A stretch of DNA of 64,000 nt from AP-15 sp963799085 (GCA_963799085.1 CAWCWA010000025.1:22268-86267), one strand, 5' to 3'. Counted from the first letter of the stretch, positions 9,477 through 18,650 are shown. Numbers and translations: made by a program. The notes: a model not told the origin generated them from the sequence alone.

Positions 9477-11648
9477 CTAGCCGAGCGCGCCCGAACTGCG
9501 CAGTGCTGCGATCTCGGGCGGGGCGAGGCCGAGGACGTCGCGCAAGACCGCCTCGGTGTCGGCGCCGAGTGCGGGCGCCGGGCCGGTGACGCGGCCGAAG
9601 CTCGCCCGCCACGGCAGGCCCGGAACCACGCCCGTGTCCCGAGCATTCCAGAATTCGCGCGCCCGCAAATGCGGGTCGGCGACAAGATCGGACGCGTCGG
9701 CGAGCGCTGCGGCCGGGACGCCGGCTCGGCGCAGCGTTGCCGCGGCGGCCGCAGCCGATTGCGGCGCCAGCCACTGCGCCAGCGCAGCCTCGATCGTCCG
9801 CCGCTTCCCCATGCGTTCCGAAAGGCCGAGCGACCGTGATGCCGACAATGCCGGAACCAATTCGCAGAGGCCTTGCCATTGCGCCTCGTTGGTGACGGCG
9901 AGCGCGAGCCACGCATCCTCGCCGGCGCAATGCCAGGCGCCGTGCGGGCAATGCCGGTCGGAAGCGTTGCCCATCGGCCGCGGCGGTTCGCCGGTCTGCG
10001 CCGCGAGCAGCGGTTCGGCCATCGTCCACAGCATCGCCTCGATCATCGAAAAATCGATGCGCGCGACGCCGCCTGCCTGTCGCCGCTGCCAGATCGCCGC
10101 GGCGACGCCGAAGGCGAGCATCAGCCCGCACATCGGGTCGAGCCAGGCAAAGCCGACCCGCGGCGGCATGTCCGGATGGCGGTTGAGGCCGGCAAATCCG
10201 GCATAGCATTGCAACAGCGTGCCGTAGGCGACGGCCTGCGCTTCAGGGCCGGTGCGCCCGAGACCGGAGGCCGAGACGTAGATCAGTTCGGGGTTGAGCG
10301 CCCGCAGATCGGCGGCGCCGAGGCCCAGCCGCTCCATGACGCCGGTCGCGAAATTCTCGATCAGCACATCCGATCTGGCGGCGAGCGCGCGGGCGACGGC
10401 GACGGCTTCGGGCTTTTTGAGATCGAGCACGACGCCGCGTTTGCCTTCGCCGAGCACGGTGTGCAGGTGCGACGTCCGGCCAGGATCGCCACGGCCCGGC
10501 GCCTCGATCTTGATCACTCGGCGCCCATCGCGGCCAGGTGCCGGGTCACCGTCGGGCCGGCGATGACCCAGCTGAAATCGAGCACCCGGACCCCGGCGAG
10601 CGGCATCGAACCGCCCTCTCCCGGCCGCGGCGTCATCCCCTCTTCGACATGCAGGCCGAAAGGTGGACCCGGCGCCTTGACGGCGCGGCCCCCGATCTCG
10701 ACCGATCGATAAAACCGGCGATGCTCGAGTTGCGGCGAGGCCAATTGTTCTGTCGGCTCGCGTAACGGGAAGCTGGGCACATGCGCCCGCTGCGCCGCGT
10801 CGGCGATCCACTGCTTGTCGTAGTTCCGGCTCCACGCCGACAGCAACGGGTAGAGCGCGTCCCAATTGGCGATCCGGCCGGATTTGGCCGCAAAGCGCAC
10901 GTCCCGCCCCCAATCGGGCGACCCCATGACTTCGAGCCACGCCGCCCATTGCCGCTCCTCGCGAGGCGAGATCGCCGCGTAGCCGTCGCGCGCCGGCAAT
11001 ATCGTGACGGTGGCGCCGTTGCCGTCGCCCACCCGCTTGCGCGGGCGGCTTTTGCCTTCGAGCCCGGCATTGGCAAGCTCGCCGATCGCCAATGTCGCCA
11101 GCGCCTCCTCGATCGAAACATCGATCTCGGCGCCGGGTGCGGCCGCCAATGCCGCGTGCATGCCGGCGCACGCGGCGGCGAGCCCGCCGATGAGCGCGGA
11201 TTGTTCGCCAACCGGGCGGATCGGCGCCTCGCCCAAATCGTCGACCTGCCCGGTCAACAGCCGGGCGATGCCGCTCGAAAAGAACAGCGTCAGATCGCTG
11301 GCCGGATCGTCGGCCCTGGGGCCGGTCTGGCCATAGGGCGAAATCAATAAAAGCGCCGCCCTTGGATTGCGCCGACGCAAAAAGGCAGGATCGCATTGCC
11401 GCCGGCGAAGCTCGCCGGGCCCGCCTTCGCAGACGATCAAATCGGCCGCGGCGAGCGCGTCGCCGGCCGCTGCCGCAGCGCCGTCGAGCATTGTCTTGCC
11501 GCGGTTCAGATGAGCGACAAGCGGGCGTCGACAGCATCGGGTCGATCGCGACGACGGCTGCCCCGAGATCGGCGAAGAGCTTGCCGCACACCGCCGCTGC
11601 CAATCCATCGCCGATCTGTACCACCCGAAACCCCGCCAATAACCCCAT
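9477..11648 (-). CDS. Tandem CaiB/BaiF family III CoA-transferase (two frameshifts)
   Basis: About 723 residues comprising two family III CoA-transferase units in one chain. The N-terminal unit begins GLLAGFRVVQIGDGLAAAVC, with LADLIVCEGGPGEL and LLISPYGQTGPRA. The second begins GVRVLDFSWVIAGPTVTRHL, followed by VIKIEAPGRGDPGRTSHLHT, DVLIENFATGVMERLGL and YVSASGLGRTGPE. The frame breaks near 11525 (one extra base after TCGACGCCC) and near 10516 (one base missing in GCCGAGTGATC, where GAEVIKIE is expected). The family moves CoA between acyl-CoA and a free acid through an Asp thioester; fused double units are known. It stands tail to tail with the lipocalin gene and likely activates the acid used by the neighbouring catabolic genes. 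Confidence 0.82.
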   Translation of the reverse strand: MGLLAGFRVVQIGDGLAAAVCGKLFADLGAAVVAIDPMLSTPACRSSEPRQDNARRRCGSGRRRARRGRFDRLRRRARRASPAAMRSCLFASAQSKGGAFIDFALWPDRPQGRRSGQRSDAVLFERHRPAVDRAGRRFGRGADPPGWRTIRAHRRARRRVRRHARGIGGRTRRRDRCFDRGGAGDIGDRRACQCRARRQKPPAQAGGRRQRRHRHDIAGARRLRGDLASRGAAMGGVARSHGVARLGAGRALCGQIRPDRQLGRALPVAVGVEPELRQAVDRRRGAAGACAQLPVTRADRTIGLAATRASPVLSIGRDRGPRRQGAGSTFRPACRRGDDAAAGRGRFDAARRGPGARFQLGHRRPDGDPAPGRDGRRVIKIEAPGRGDPGRTSHLHTVLGEGKRGVVLDLKKPEAVAVARALAARSDVLIENFATGVMERLGLGAADLRALNPELIYVSASGLGRTGPEAQAVAYGTLLQCYAGFAGLNRHPDMPPRVGFAWLDPMCGLMLAFGVAAAIWQRRQAGGVARIDFSMIEAMLWTMAEPLLAAQTGEPPRPMGNASDRHCPHGAWHCAGEDAWLALAVTNEAQWQGLCELVPALSASRSLGLSERMGKRRTIEAALAQWLAPQSAAAAAATLRRAGVPAAALADASDLVADPHLRAREFWNARDTGVVPGLPWRASFGRVTGPAPALGADTEAVLRDVLGLAPPEIAALRSSGALG

Positions 11649-11749
11649 GCCGAATTTCCCGATGTCAGCGACGCAATGGCTCGATTATGCCGTCGCCGCG
11701 GGCCTCATGGTAAAGCATGATGCCGGCGGCGCGGAATCCGGAGGGCGGG

Positions 11750-12759
11750 ATGCAGCGATTGGGGATCGCGTTTTCAGGCGGCGTCAGCCCGGCCGAAACC
11801 GTCGACTGCGTGAAGCTTGCCGAGGAACTCGGCTATAAATCGGCGTGGGTCGCCGAAGGCCATGGCGGCGACCAGTTTGCGACATTGGCCGCTTGCGCGA
11901 CGCAGACGACGACAATCCTGCTCGGGACCGCAATCACCAGCGTCTTTGTCCGCATCGGCGCCGACGATCGCGATGGCCGCGGCCACGCTCGACGATATTT
12001 CCCGCGGGAGGTTCATTCTCGGCGTCGGTTCGAGCCATAAGGCGCAGGTCGAGCCCGAGCACGGCGTCGCCTATGGCAAGCCCTTGACGCGGGTCAAGGA
12101 GACGGTCGCCTTCGTCCGCGCGTTATTGGCCGACGGCCGGGCGGGGTATGACGGCGAAACGATCCGGATCGCGGGCTTCGATCTGTGGTTCGAGCCGCGC
12201 CGCCGGGCGGTGCCGATCTATGCCTCCGCAGTTTTCCCTAAGATGCTGGCGCTCTGCGGTGAAATCGCCGATGGCGTCATTTTGACGCGGAGTTCGCTCT
12301 GCAACCGGCGCGTCCGTACGACGGACGGTGACCGAAGCCGCGGAGCGGGCCGGGCGGGACCCAGGGAGCATCGTCATTACTTCACTGCTGCCCGCCGCCG
12401 TCGCCGACAGCCGGGTCGAGGCGCTCGCGGCATTGCGGCCGGGTCTTGCCTTCTATGCCGGCTTTTTCCCGCGCTACAACCGGCTGATGGCCGAGCATGG
12501 CTTCGCCGAGGAGGCGGCGGCGATCGCGTCGGCGTGGGCGCGCGGCGATCGGGCGGCGGCCGAGCGCGCGGTCAGCGACGCGATGATCGACGCCAGCAGC
12601 ATCGCTGGCGCCGCGGCCCAGTGCCGGGAGCGCCTCGAAGCCTATCGCCAATCCGGCATCGACCTGCCGATCCTCAGCCCGTTCGCCCGCGGACCCGATG
12701 CGAAACAGAAATTCGCGGCCGTGATCCGGGCCTGCGCGCCATCGGCCGTAACCTGCTAG
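11750..12759 (+). CDS. LLM-class flavin-dependent oxidoreductase 4 (two frameshifts)
   Basis: About 336 residues after repair. It starts MQRLGIAFSGGVSPAETVDC after a GGAGGG site, then YKSAWVAEGHGGDQFATLAA. Near 11962 an extra A in GTCCGCATCGG moves the frame to APTIAMAAATLDDISRGRF and ILGVGSSHKAQVEPEHG, the family phosphate-binding stretch. Near 12303 an extra T in CGCTCTGCAACC moves it again, to VTEAAERAGRDPGSIVITSL and the C-terminus. This one resembles the F420-dependent methylene-H4MPT-reductase-like branch of LLM proteins more than the other four, judging by its compact N-terminus, but cofactor choice is inference. Confidence 0.8.
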
Positions 12760-12923
12760 AATTTGTGGCCGCCGCCACCGGATCGGGATCGGGATCGGGA
12801 TCGCCGGTGGAAATGTTGACACCTCGGGAGCGCATCGAAATAATCTGTCGAGGGATGGAGTTCCCGCGAGTGTGCCGATGAGGCTGATGAAATCCTGATG
12901 CGCGTCAACGCAAAGGGATCGCG

Positions 12924-13865
12924 TTGGCTGGTTCCACCACCGAGGTGGGCGATCGGTCCGTGGCCCGCCTCCAACGCAATCTGGCTCGACCTGCGACCGG
13001 CTGGCGCACATGCGCACAGCACGGCGGGCGAGGTCGGCGCCGAGGCGGTGACGCGGGGGAATTTTCCTTTTCCGACGCGCCTTCGACGACGCGGGAGGGA
13101 GCGCCGGCGGCCGAGCCGGATTGGGCGCTGCGCGTCGCGCCGCGAACCGCCGGCGTCGAGGGGCGGTCGAGCCTGCCGCATCGGCTCATTCGCCGGCTCG
13201 ATGCGGCGCTCCGGCGGTTCTACGGCATATATGAATTCAGCGACCGGCCGGAGTGCCTGTTGCGCATTGCGGTCAGCCGCTGCGAGCGCGATGTGCGGCT
13301 CGCTGGCGGCAGGGAGCTGAAGCGCGGCGCCGAGATATTGGAACTGCATTTGTGGAACGAGCATCTGCCTAAGGTTGAGGCGCTGGGTGTCGGCCTCGGC
13401 CGGCTGAATGCATTGCGCGGGCTGATCGCGGCCTCGCTCTACGAACTCGCCGACCACCTCGCCGCCGAGCCGGCGCTTTGCCGCGTCGAGGCGATCCAGG
13501 CGCGCGCCGCTCTGGTCTCGCGTAGCCGGGTCTCGAAGCTGCTCTCCGTCGCCCGGACCTACGGCTTCGGAAAAGCGGAATACGTTGAGGGCGAGAGCCT
13601 TTGGCGCCGCTTCCATGGCTTTTGCGAGAATTTTCTGATCTGTGCGCTCGCCTGGACCTTCAACCCGGCGGCATTGCGCCGTAATCGGCTGCTGCGGACC
13701 CGCTGCGAACTCTGGGTGTCGCGCGACGCCTTTATCGCCCGCTACGGCCCGCATTCGCTGGAGCGTCGCCGGGGTCCCGGGATGCAAGCATCCTGCGCTT
13801 CGGGTTCGTGCTCGGCTGACGCCCCGTCGCGTAGGATGGCCGCGGCTCGCGGCATCGCGGCATGA
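12924..13865 (+). CDS. Hypothetical protein with a YkoP-like domain
   Basis: Up to 313 residues, though the start is unsure: the listed start is TTG, and the first about 70 residues are low-complexity and arginine-rich. The conserved core begins near RRLDAALRRFYGIYEFSDRP and includes CLLRIAVSRCERDVRLAGG and EILELHLWNEHLP. This LHLWNExLP string is what I recognise from YkoP-like domains found alone or beside polysaccharide deacetylases. The rest is helical (LGRLNALRGLIAASLYELAD). No signal peptide or membrane segment is evident. A tandem GGATCG hexamer lies upstream at 12779-12804. Function is unknown; a role in envelope lipid or polysaccharide metabolism would only be a guess. Confidence 0.5.
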   Translation: MAGSTTEVGDRSVARLQRNLARPATGWRTCAQHGGRGRRRGGDAGEFSFSDAPSTTREGAPAAEPDWALRVAPRTAGVEGRSSLPHRLIRRLDAALRRFYGIYEFSDRPECLLRIAVSRCERDVRLAGGRELKRGAEILELHLWNEHLPKVEALGVGLGRLNALRGLIAASLYELADHLAAEPALCRVEAIQARAALVSRSRVSKLLSVARTYGFGKAEYVEGESLWRRFHGFCENFLICALAWTFNPAALRRNRLLRTRCELWVSRDAFIARYGPHSLERRRGPGMQASCASGSCSADAPSRRMAAARGIAA

Positions 13866-14013
13866 CGGACGCTGCGCAATGGCGCATTATTTGCGTCGCG
13901 GAGCGGCGCGCGAGCGCAATATGCCGGTGACAAACGTTTATCCGTTGGCCGATCGCGGAGATCGGCGGAAAGAATCAGGGGAAGCACGCCAACGCAAGCG
14001 ATAGGAGATAGCG

Positions 14014-14499
14014 ATGCCGTTCGATGGTACGGAGTTGGGAGCGCCGGCGGCGCTGGACACCGGACTGTTCCCGATTTGGAGCCGGCATGGCTCCCGGCTC
14101 TGGTTGGAGGCGCGCTCGCGCCGCGAGCGGCGCAGGAAGGCGCCGGCCAGCTTGCGCGCACTCGTCTTTCCTGATTACGCGGCCCAGACTGTGCAGCTGC
14201 TCGAAGACGCCCGCGATCTGATCAAGGATCCGCAGCACTGGACGCAGGGCACCTATCGCTCGTTTCGCGGTCGGCGCTGCGCGGTCGGCGCCTTGCGGGC
14301 CGTGGCGCGGCGGCTGTCGGGGCCGCGCCCGGCCTGGGCAGCGCATCGGCTGCTGATCGACATCGCCCGATCGCGCGGCTTTGCCAGCGTCGAGGCGATG
14401 AATGACCACTCCTCGCATCACGACGTCGTGAGCGCCTTCGACGAAGCTGTCCGGCGGGCCGAGATCACCGCGATGGTCGCGCGGGAGGCGGTCGCCTGA
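14014..14499 (+). CDS. DUF6197-like hypothetical protein
   Basis: 161 residues. The start at 14014 has AGGAGA seven bases upstream. The core has LLEDARDLIKDPQHWTQGTY, RRCAVGALRAVARRL and FASVEAMNDHSSHHDVVSAF, then FDEAVRRAEI. That order (W.QG.Y, then CA.GAL, then ND....V...FD.A...A) matches the small family I know as DUF6197, whose function has not been worked out. It is soluble, with an arginine-rich N-terminal third. It is followed by a membrane exporter but separated by 160 bases, so co-transcription is not clear. Confidence 0.5.
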   Translation: MPFDGTELGAPAALDTGLFPIWSRHGSRLWLEARSRRERRRKAPASLRALVFPDYAAQTVQLLEDARDLIKDPQHWTQGTYRSFRGRRCAVGALRAVARRLSGPRPAWAAHRLLIDIARSRGFASVEAMNDHSSHHDVVSAFDEAVRRAEITAMVAREAVA

Positions 14500-14658
14500 C
14501 ATAGCGGGCGGCGCTTCCTCGGCGATCCTCGCCGGTGACTTTCGGGGGAGGCTCGTCCGGCGAACGTCGCGGTCGCGCCTGTTGTTCGCGGTCGAAGCCC
14601 GCCGGCGCTGATCGAACGTGGCGAAGGAGCGCCAAACTCTGACAGCCGGTCCGGCGGC

Positions 14659-15492
14659 ATGATGGCGGCGCCGCTTTCGGAATTGGCTTGGCTGGCGCTG
14701 GCGGTCGCCGCGGCCGGCGTCGTGACGGGGCTGCTCGCCGGCACATTCGGGATCGGCGGCGGCGCTGTCATCGTGCCGGTGCTTTACGAGGTGTTCCGCT
14801 TGCTCGACGTCTCCGAGGCGGTGCGCATGCAGCTCTGCATCGGCACCTCGCTTGCGATCATTCTGCCGACGGCGGTGCGCTCCTATCGCGCGCACCGGGC
14901 GAGAGGGCTGGTGATCCCCGGGGTGTTGCGATCGTGGTCGTTGCCGGCTGTCGCGGGTGTTGCCGCGGGTGCGTTCATCGCGGCCTTCGCCCCCGCCGAC
15001 GTGTTCAAGCTCGCGTTCATCGCGATCGCCGCGTTCATCGCCGCCAGGCTGCTGATCGGCAGCGACCGTTGGGTTCTGGGCGCGGAGCTGCCGGGTAATG
15101 CGGTGATGCGGGGGCTCGGGTTTGCGATCGGTCTCGCCTCGTCCCTGATGGGTATCAGCGGCGGCTCGCTGTCGACGATGGCGCTGACGCTTTACGGCAA
15201 GCCGATCCATAACGCGGTTGCGACCTCGGCCGGTCTCGGCGTCCCGATCACGATCGCCGGCGCCATCGGCTATCTGCTGGCCGGCCTGCCGCATCACGAT
15301 CTCTTGCCGCCGCTGTCGCTGGGTTTCATCTCGGTGATCGGCGTCGTGCTGATCGCGCCGATCTCGAGCTACGTCGCCCCGCTCGGCGCCCGGCTCGCCC
15401 ACGCGCTGGCCAAGCGCCAACTGGAAATCGCCTTCGGACTCTTCCTGCTATTGGTCTCGCTACGCTTTCTCGTCAGCATGCTCGCCGGGTGA
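14659..15492 (+). CDS. Sulfite exporter TauE/SafE family membrane protein
   Basis: 277 residues with about eight hydrophobic spans. The N-terminal half holds the family glycine-rich loop GLLAGTFGIGGGAVIVPVLY, repeated in the second half as GLASSLMGISGGSLSTMAL, the internal two-fold repeat typical of TauE/SafE (formerly DUF81). Members export sulfite, sulfoacetate or related organic anions across the inner membrane. The start is ATG-ATG at 14659. It converges with the amidohydrolase gene, whose stop lies 16 bases beyond its own. The substrate is not deducible. Confidence 0.85.
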   Translation: MMAAPLSELAWLALAVAAAGVVTGLLAGTFGIGGGAVIVPVLYEVFRLLDVSEAVRMQLCIGTSLAIILPTAVRSYRAHRARGLVIPGVLRSWSLPAVAGVAAGAFIAAFAPADVFKLAFIAIAAFIAARLLIGSDRWVLGAELPGNAVMRGLGFAIGLASSLMGISGGSLSTMALTLYGKPIHNAVATSAGLGVPITIAGAIGYLLAGLPHHDLLPPLSLGFISVIGVVLIAPISSYVAPLGARLAHALAKRQLEIAFGLFLLLVSLRFLVSMLAG

Positions 15493-15508
15493 CGAGCAGG
15501 CCAAACCC

Positions 15509-16576
15509 TCAGGGAGGCGTGAGCCGGTACACGCGCGCCGCCGTGCCGCTGTAGAGTGCGGTCTTTTCGGCCGCCGAGGCGCCCTCGGTGATGCGCTTGA
15601 ACGCATTCCACAATTCGGTGTAGCCGCCCGATTGCTTGTCCGGCGGAAAGTTGCTCTCGAACATGCAGCGGTCGACGCCGAAAGCCTCGATGCAGGGCTC
15701 GATATACATCCGCCACGCCTCGGCCAACTCCTCCGAGGACGGCGGCAGGTCGCGCTCGTGGAAGTCGAAGCCGAACGAGGTCATGCCCACCCCGCCCAGC
15801 TTGATGTTGACGTTCGGGCATTTGGCGAGTTCGGCGATGTCCTTCTTCCAGCCGGCGAGGATCTCCTGGCGATGGCCGCGATAGGGGCCGACCCCGAGCA
15901 CGCCGCCGACATGGTTGAGGATGATCGTCGTCTGCGGGAAGGCGCGGGCGAGATCGATCGCATCCGGCAATTGCGGATGGTACTGCCAGGATTCGAAACT
16001 GAGCCCGAGCGGCGCCAATTGCGCGAACCCCTCGCGGAACTTTGGCTCGCGCACCAGATGCGGCGGCACGACGCGGGTCGCGTGTTTCTGGACCGCCTCG
16101 TTCGGGTCCCAGGAAACGCCGTGACGAATGCCGCGGAAACGTCCGCCCGCGACCGCGATCTCGGCCTCCAATACCTCGCGCACCCGCGCTCCGAGCGTCA
16201 GGTCGGCGTGGCCGACGATCGCTTCGGCGACACGGCAAGGGCCGAACCCGCCGGAAGCGCTCATCGCGGAGATGCCGTTGACGAATTCGACCTCGCCCAC
16301 GGGCGCCATCTCGGCCGGACCGTCCTTCTTGTACATCGAGCGGCATTCAAGAAAGACGGTCGAGACGATGTTGTGTCCGCCGCCGATGTCCTCGAGAAGC
16401 TCGTCGAGCAGATACCGCCCACGCTGCGGCGTGTCCCAGAAATGGTGGTGCGGGTCGATGATCGGCAACGCCGGCTCGAGCGCCGCCTCGCGCGGCCGTT
16501 TGGCGAGCCACGCCTTCAGCGCGGCGGCGTCGCGATAGGCAAGGCCCGGATATTCGCCCTTCGCGTCCCCTGTCAT
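15509..16576 (-). CDS. Amidohydrolase-2 family metal-dependent hydrolase
   Basis: 355 residues, intact. The N-terminal metal motif is PIIDPHHHFWDT near residue 45. Later segments include FRGIRHGVSWDPN, TTIILNHVGGVLGVGPY with the metal-site His on a beta strand, VNIKLGGVGM, and DRCMFESNFPPDK with the conserved acidic residue. This TIM-barrel family includes decarboxylases, lactonases and hydrolases of small ring or carboxyl substrates. The start at 16576 lies 11 bases after the stop of the LLM gene upstream, so the two form an operon and probably act in one pathway. The reaction cannot be assigned. Confidence 0.85.
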   Translation of the reverse strand: MTGDAKGEYPGLAYRDAAALKAWLAKRPREAALEPALPIIDPHHHFWDTPQRGRYLLDELLEDIGGGHNIVSTVFLECRSMYKKDGPAEMAPVGEVEFVNGISAMSASGGFGPCRVAEAIVGHADLTLGARVREVLEAEIAVAGGRFRGIRHGVSWDPNEAVQKHATRVVPPHLVREPKFREGFAQLAPLGLSFESWQYHPQLPDAIDLARAFPQTTIILNHVGGVLGVGPYRGHRQEILAGWKKDIAELAKCPNVNIKLGGVGMTSFGFDFHERDLPPSSEELAEAWRMYIEPCIEAFGVDRCMFESNFPPDKQSGGYTELWNAFKRITEGASAAEKTALYSGTAARVYRLTPP

Positions 16577-16587
16577 GGCACCGTCCC

Positions 16588-17772
16588 TCACTCCGCCGCG
16601 GCGGCGGTCCTGGTGTCGCGGAAGGCCGGGATCACCTCCTTGGCGAAGCGGTCGAGGTCTTCGAGCTGGATGTCGAGCGGGGTGCCGAGCGGGGTCGCGC
16701 AGATCACCCGGTCGATGCCGGGATAGCGCTTCTCGACCGCCTTCAGCTGCTCGACGATGTCCTCCGGCCGGCCGGCGAGAAAGCCGCCCGCCTTCACCGC
16801 ATCCTCGATCGTCGGCAATTTGACCGTGCCGGCGAGCTTGGGGTCGCGCATCGCCGCGATCTGCTCGTCGGTGAGCGCCCGCACCAGGCGCAATTCGCCG
16901 AACATCTTCATGTTCTCTTCGTAATGCGGTGCGGCCTCGCGGATCGCCTGCTCGCGGGAGGGCGCGATGTGGAACTGGTAGCCGAGCGCCAGCCGCTCGC
17001 CGAGTTCGAGCTTGACGCCGCGCCGGGCATAGGCCGCCTGGAAGCCGACCATGTGCCGCTCGACCGCACCGCCTTCGGCCGAGCCGCCGCCGATCACGCC
17101 GCGGATGCCGTGCTTCGCCATGAAATCGAAGGCGCGCTCCGAGCCCGATTGGATCGGCTGCCAGCATTCGACCGGCAGCCGCTCGGGCGCCGGCACCAGC
17201 GTGATCTCCTTCAGCGTGTAGCCGCGATACGGCACCTCCGGCGGGATCGTGTAGTACTTGCCCTTGTGCGAGAAGGGCTTCCCCTCGAACGCCTTGAACA
17301 GGATGTCCACACCTTCCTCGAAAATCTCGCGGTTGGCGTTCTGGTCCATCAACGGCGAACCGAAGCTCTCGACCTCGCGGGTGTGATAGCCGCGCGCGAC
17401 GCCAAAGGTCACCCGCCCGCCGGTCAGGATGTCGGCCATCGCGTAATCTTCCGCGAGCCGCAGCGGGTGCCACATCGGCACGACATTGAAGCCGCAGCCG
17501 ATCCTGATGTTCTTCGTCACCCCGCACAAATGCATCGCCATCATCAGGAGGTTCGGGATCAGTTCCGTCCCTTCGGGCTGGAAATGATGCTCGGCCATCC
17601 AGAACGTGTCGAAGCCGCGCTCGTCCATGCACTTGGCGTAGGCGACGACCTTGTGCATCGCCTTGGCCAACTCTTCTTTCGAATAGCAGCGCTCGTTGAT
17701 CGGCGTGCCGGCATAGCCGAGGTTCTCCATGTCGGCGGTGCCGTAATAGGAACTGTCGAATTTTGTGATCAT
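16588..17772 (-). CDS. LLM-class flavin-dependent oxidoreductase 5
   Basis: 394 residues, intact. Diagnostic stretches are DTFWMAEHHFQPEGTEL, IRIGCGFNVVPMWHPLRLAE, TGGRVTFGVARGYHTREVES and the C-terminal AGRPEDIVEQLKAVEKRYPG. The N-terminus (MITKFDSSYYGTADMENLG) carries a YYGTAD-like string shared by a set of long LLM proteins. It is the first gene of a two-gene unit with the amidohydrolase. Family knowledge suggests oxygen insertion or C-heteroatom cleavage with reduced FMN, followed here by hydrolysis; that pathway order is inference. Confidence 0.86.
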   Translation of the reverse strand: MITKFDSSYYGTADMENLGYAGTPINERCYSKEELAKAMHKVVAYAKCMDERGFDTFWMAEHHFQPEGTELIPNLLMMAMHLCGVTKNIRIGCGFNVVPMWHPLRLAEDYAMADILTGGRVTFGVARGYHTREVESFGSPLMDQNANREIFEEGVDILFKAFEGKPFSHKGKYYTIPPEVPYRGYTLKEITLVPAPERLPVECWQPIQSGSERAFDFMAKHGIRGVIGGGSAEGGAVERHMVGFQAAYARRGVKLELGERLALGYQFHIAPSREQAIREAAPHYEENMKMFGELRLVRALTDEQIAAMRDPKLAGTVKLPTIEDAVKAGGFLAGRPEDIVEQLKAVEKRYPGIDRVICATPLGTPLDIQLEDLDRFAKEVIPAFRDTRTAAAAE

Positions 17773-17851
17773 TGGCTTTTCCTCACTCTTCCGCGCGCTG
17801 CGGGCAGTGTTTCACGCGGTTAGGCGAATGACAACCTTCGGCCTGGCAAGC

Positions 17852-17879
17852 TTGACATGTGTACCACATGATTTCATGT
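17852..17879 (+). promoter_or_regulatory. Putative promoter and operator of the toxin-antitoxin pair
   Basis: TTGACA at 17852-17857 is a good -35 match. A perfect palindrome, ACATGA-TT-TCATGT, lies at 17866-17879, seven bases before the antitoxin start. Antitoxins of the ribbon-helix-helix type bind such palindromes to repress their own operon, so this is a reasonable operator. No clear -10 hexamer is seen. Confidence 0.4.
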
Positions 17880-17886
17880 TATCCAC

Positions 17887-18117
17887 ATGCCAACGATGAT
17901 CCAGATCCGCAATGTTCCCGATGCGCTGCATCGCCAACTGAAGTCGCGCGCGGCGCTCGAAGGCATGTCTCTTTCTGACTACCTGCTCACGGAATTGCGC
18001 CGAGTGGCCGAGCGGCCAAGTCTCGCAGAATTGCGCGAACGCCTGGAGAAGCGACCCGCAACCGACCCCATCCCCTCACCGGAAGAGGCAATCCGCGCCG
18101 AGCGCGACGCCCGGTGA
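17887..18117 (+). CDS. Ribbon-helix-helix antitoxin (FitA/VapB type)
   Basis: 76 residues. The N-terminus MIQIRNVPDALHRQLKSRAA is the beta-strand and first helix of a FitA-like ribbon-helix-helix protein, followed by GMSLSDYLLTELRRVAERPS; the charged C-terminal tail is the usual toxin-binding arm. A second in-frame ATG at 17896 could be the true start. It overlaps the PIN-domain toxin by four bases (GTGA), the tight coupling typical of these modules. It should neutralise the toxin and repress the operon through the palindrome just upstream. Confidence 0.85.
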   Translation: MPTMIQIRNVPDALHRQLKSRAALEGMSLSDYLLTELRRVAERPSLAELRERLEKRPATDPIPSPEEAIRAERDAR

Positions 18118-18506
18118 TCGTGGTCGACGCCTCGGCGCTGGTAGAAATGCTGCTGCAGACGCCTGCGGCTGCCGCTGTTCGGGAGCGCCTGTTCGGCACT
18201 GAGCAATCGCTGCACGCGCCTCATCTGATCGATATCGAGGTGGCGCAGGTGCTGCGCCGCTATGCGGCGAGCGGCCGGGTTGAACCAGGACGCTGCCGCG
18301 ACGCTCTGGAAGACCTGCTCGATTTCCCCCTAGACCGCTACCCTCACGACCTGCTGCTGCCGCGCGTCTGGGAATTGCGGCACAACCTCACGGCCTACGA
18401 CGCGGTTTACGTGGCGCTGGCCGAGGCGCTCGATGCGCCGCTCATTACTCGCGACCGCCGCCTCGCCGCCGCGGCCGGGCATCGCGCCCGGATCGACCTC
18501 GTCTAA
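18114..18506 (+). CDS. vapC: PIN-domain ribonuclease toxin (VapC/FitB type)
   Basis: 130 residues starting with GTG at 18114. It has the PIN acidic residues in order: MIVVDASALVEMLL, then the Glu in LIDIEVAQVLRRY, the Asp in NLTAYDAVYVALAEAL and the late Asp in APLITRDRRLAAA. This arrangement binds Mg/Mn and cuts RNA, usually tRNA or rRNA. It is translationally coupled to the antitoxin. The pair lies beside a lower-GC dGTPase block, which suggests an accessory region. Confidence 0.87.
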   Translation: MIVVDASALVEMLLQTPAAAAVRERLFGTEQSLHAPHLIDIEVAQVLRRYAASGRVEPGRCRDALEDLLDFPLDRYPHDLLLPRVWELRHNLTAYDAVYVALAEALDAPLITRDRRLAAAAGHRARIDLV

Positions 18507-18650
18507 TAGGCCACAAAAGCCAGGCGCGCCGAGGTAGGGAATGGCAATCTTGGCCCAAAACTCCATTCGCAATTCCGTTACGATGGCAAGCGCCTTTGCG
18601 CCGATTTCGGTCGTTCGCCGCCACTATCGAATCGCAGAGCTGAGGCGCCC

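Noticed and set aside
12779..12804. GGATCG hexamer tandem repeat as a regulatory or phase-variable site
   Set aside because: Only about four units, partly imperfect, in a gap after an LLM gene; there is no sign that it controls the next gene.
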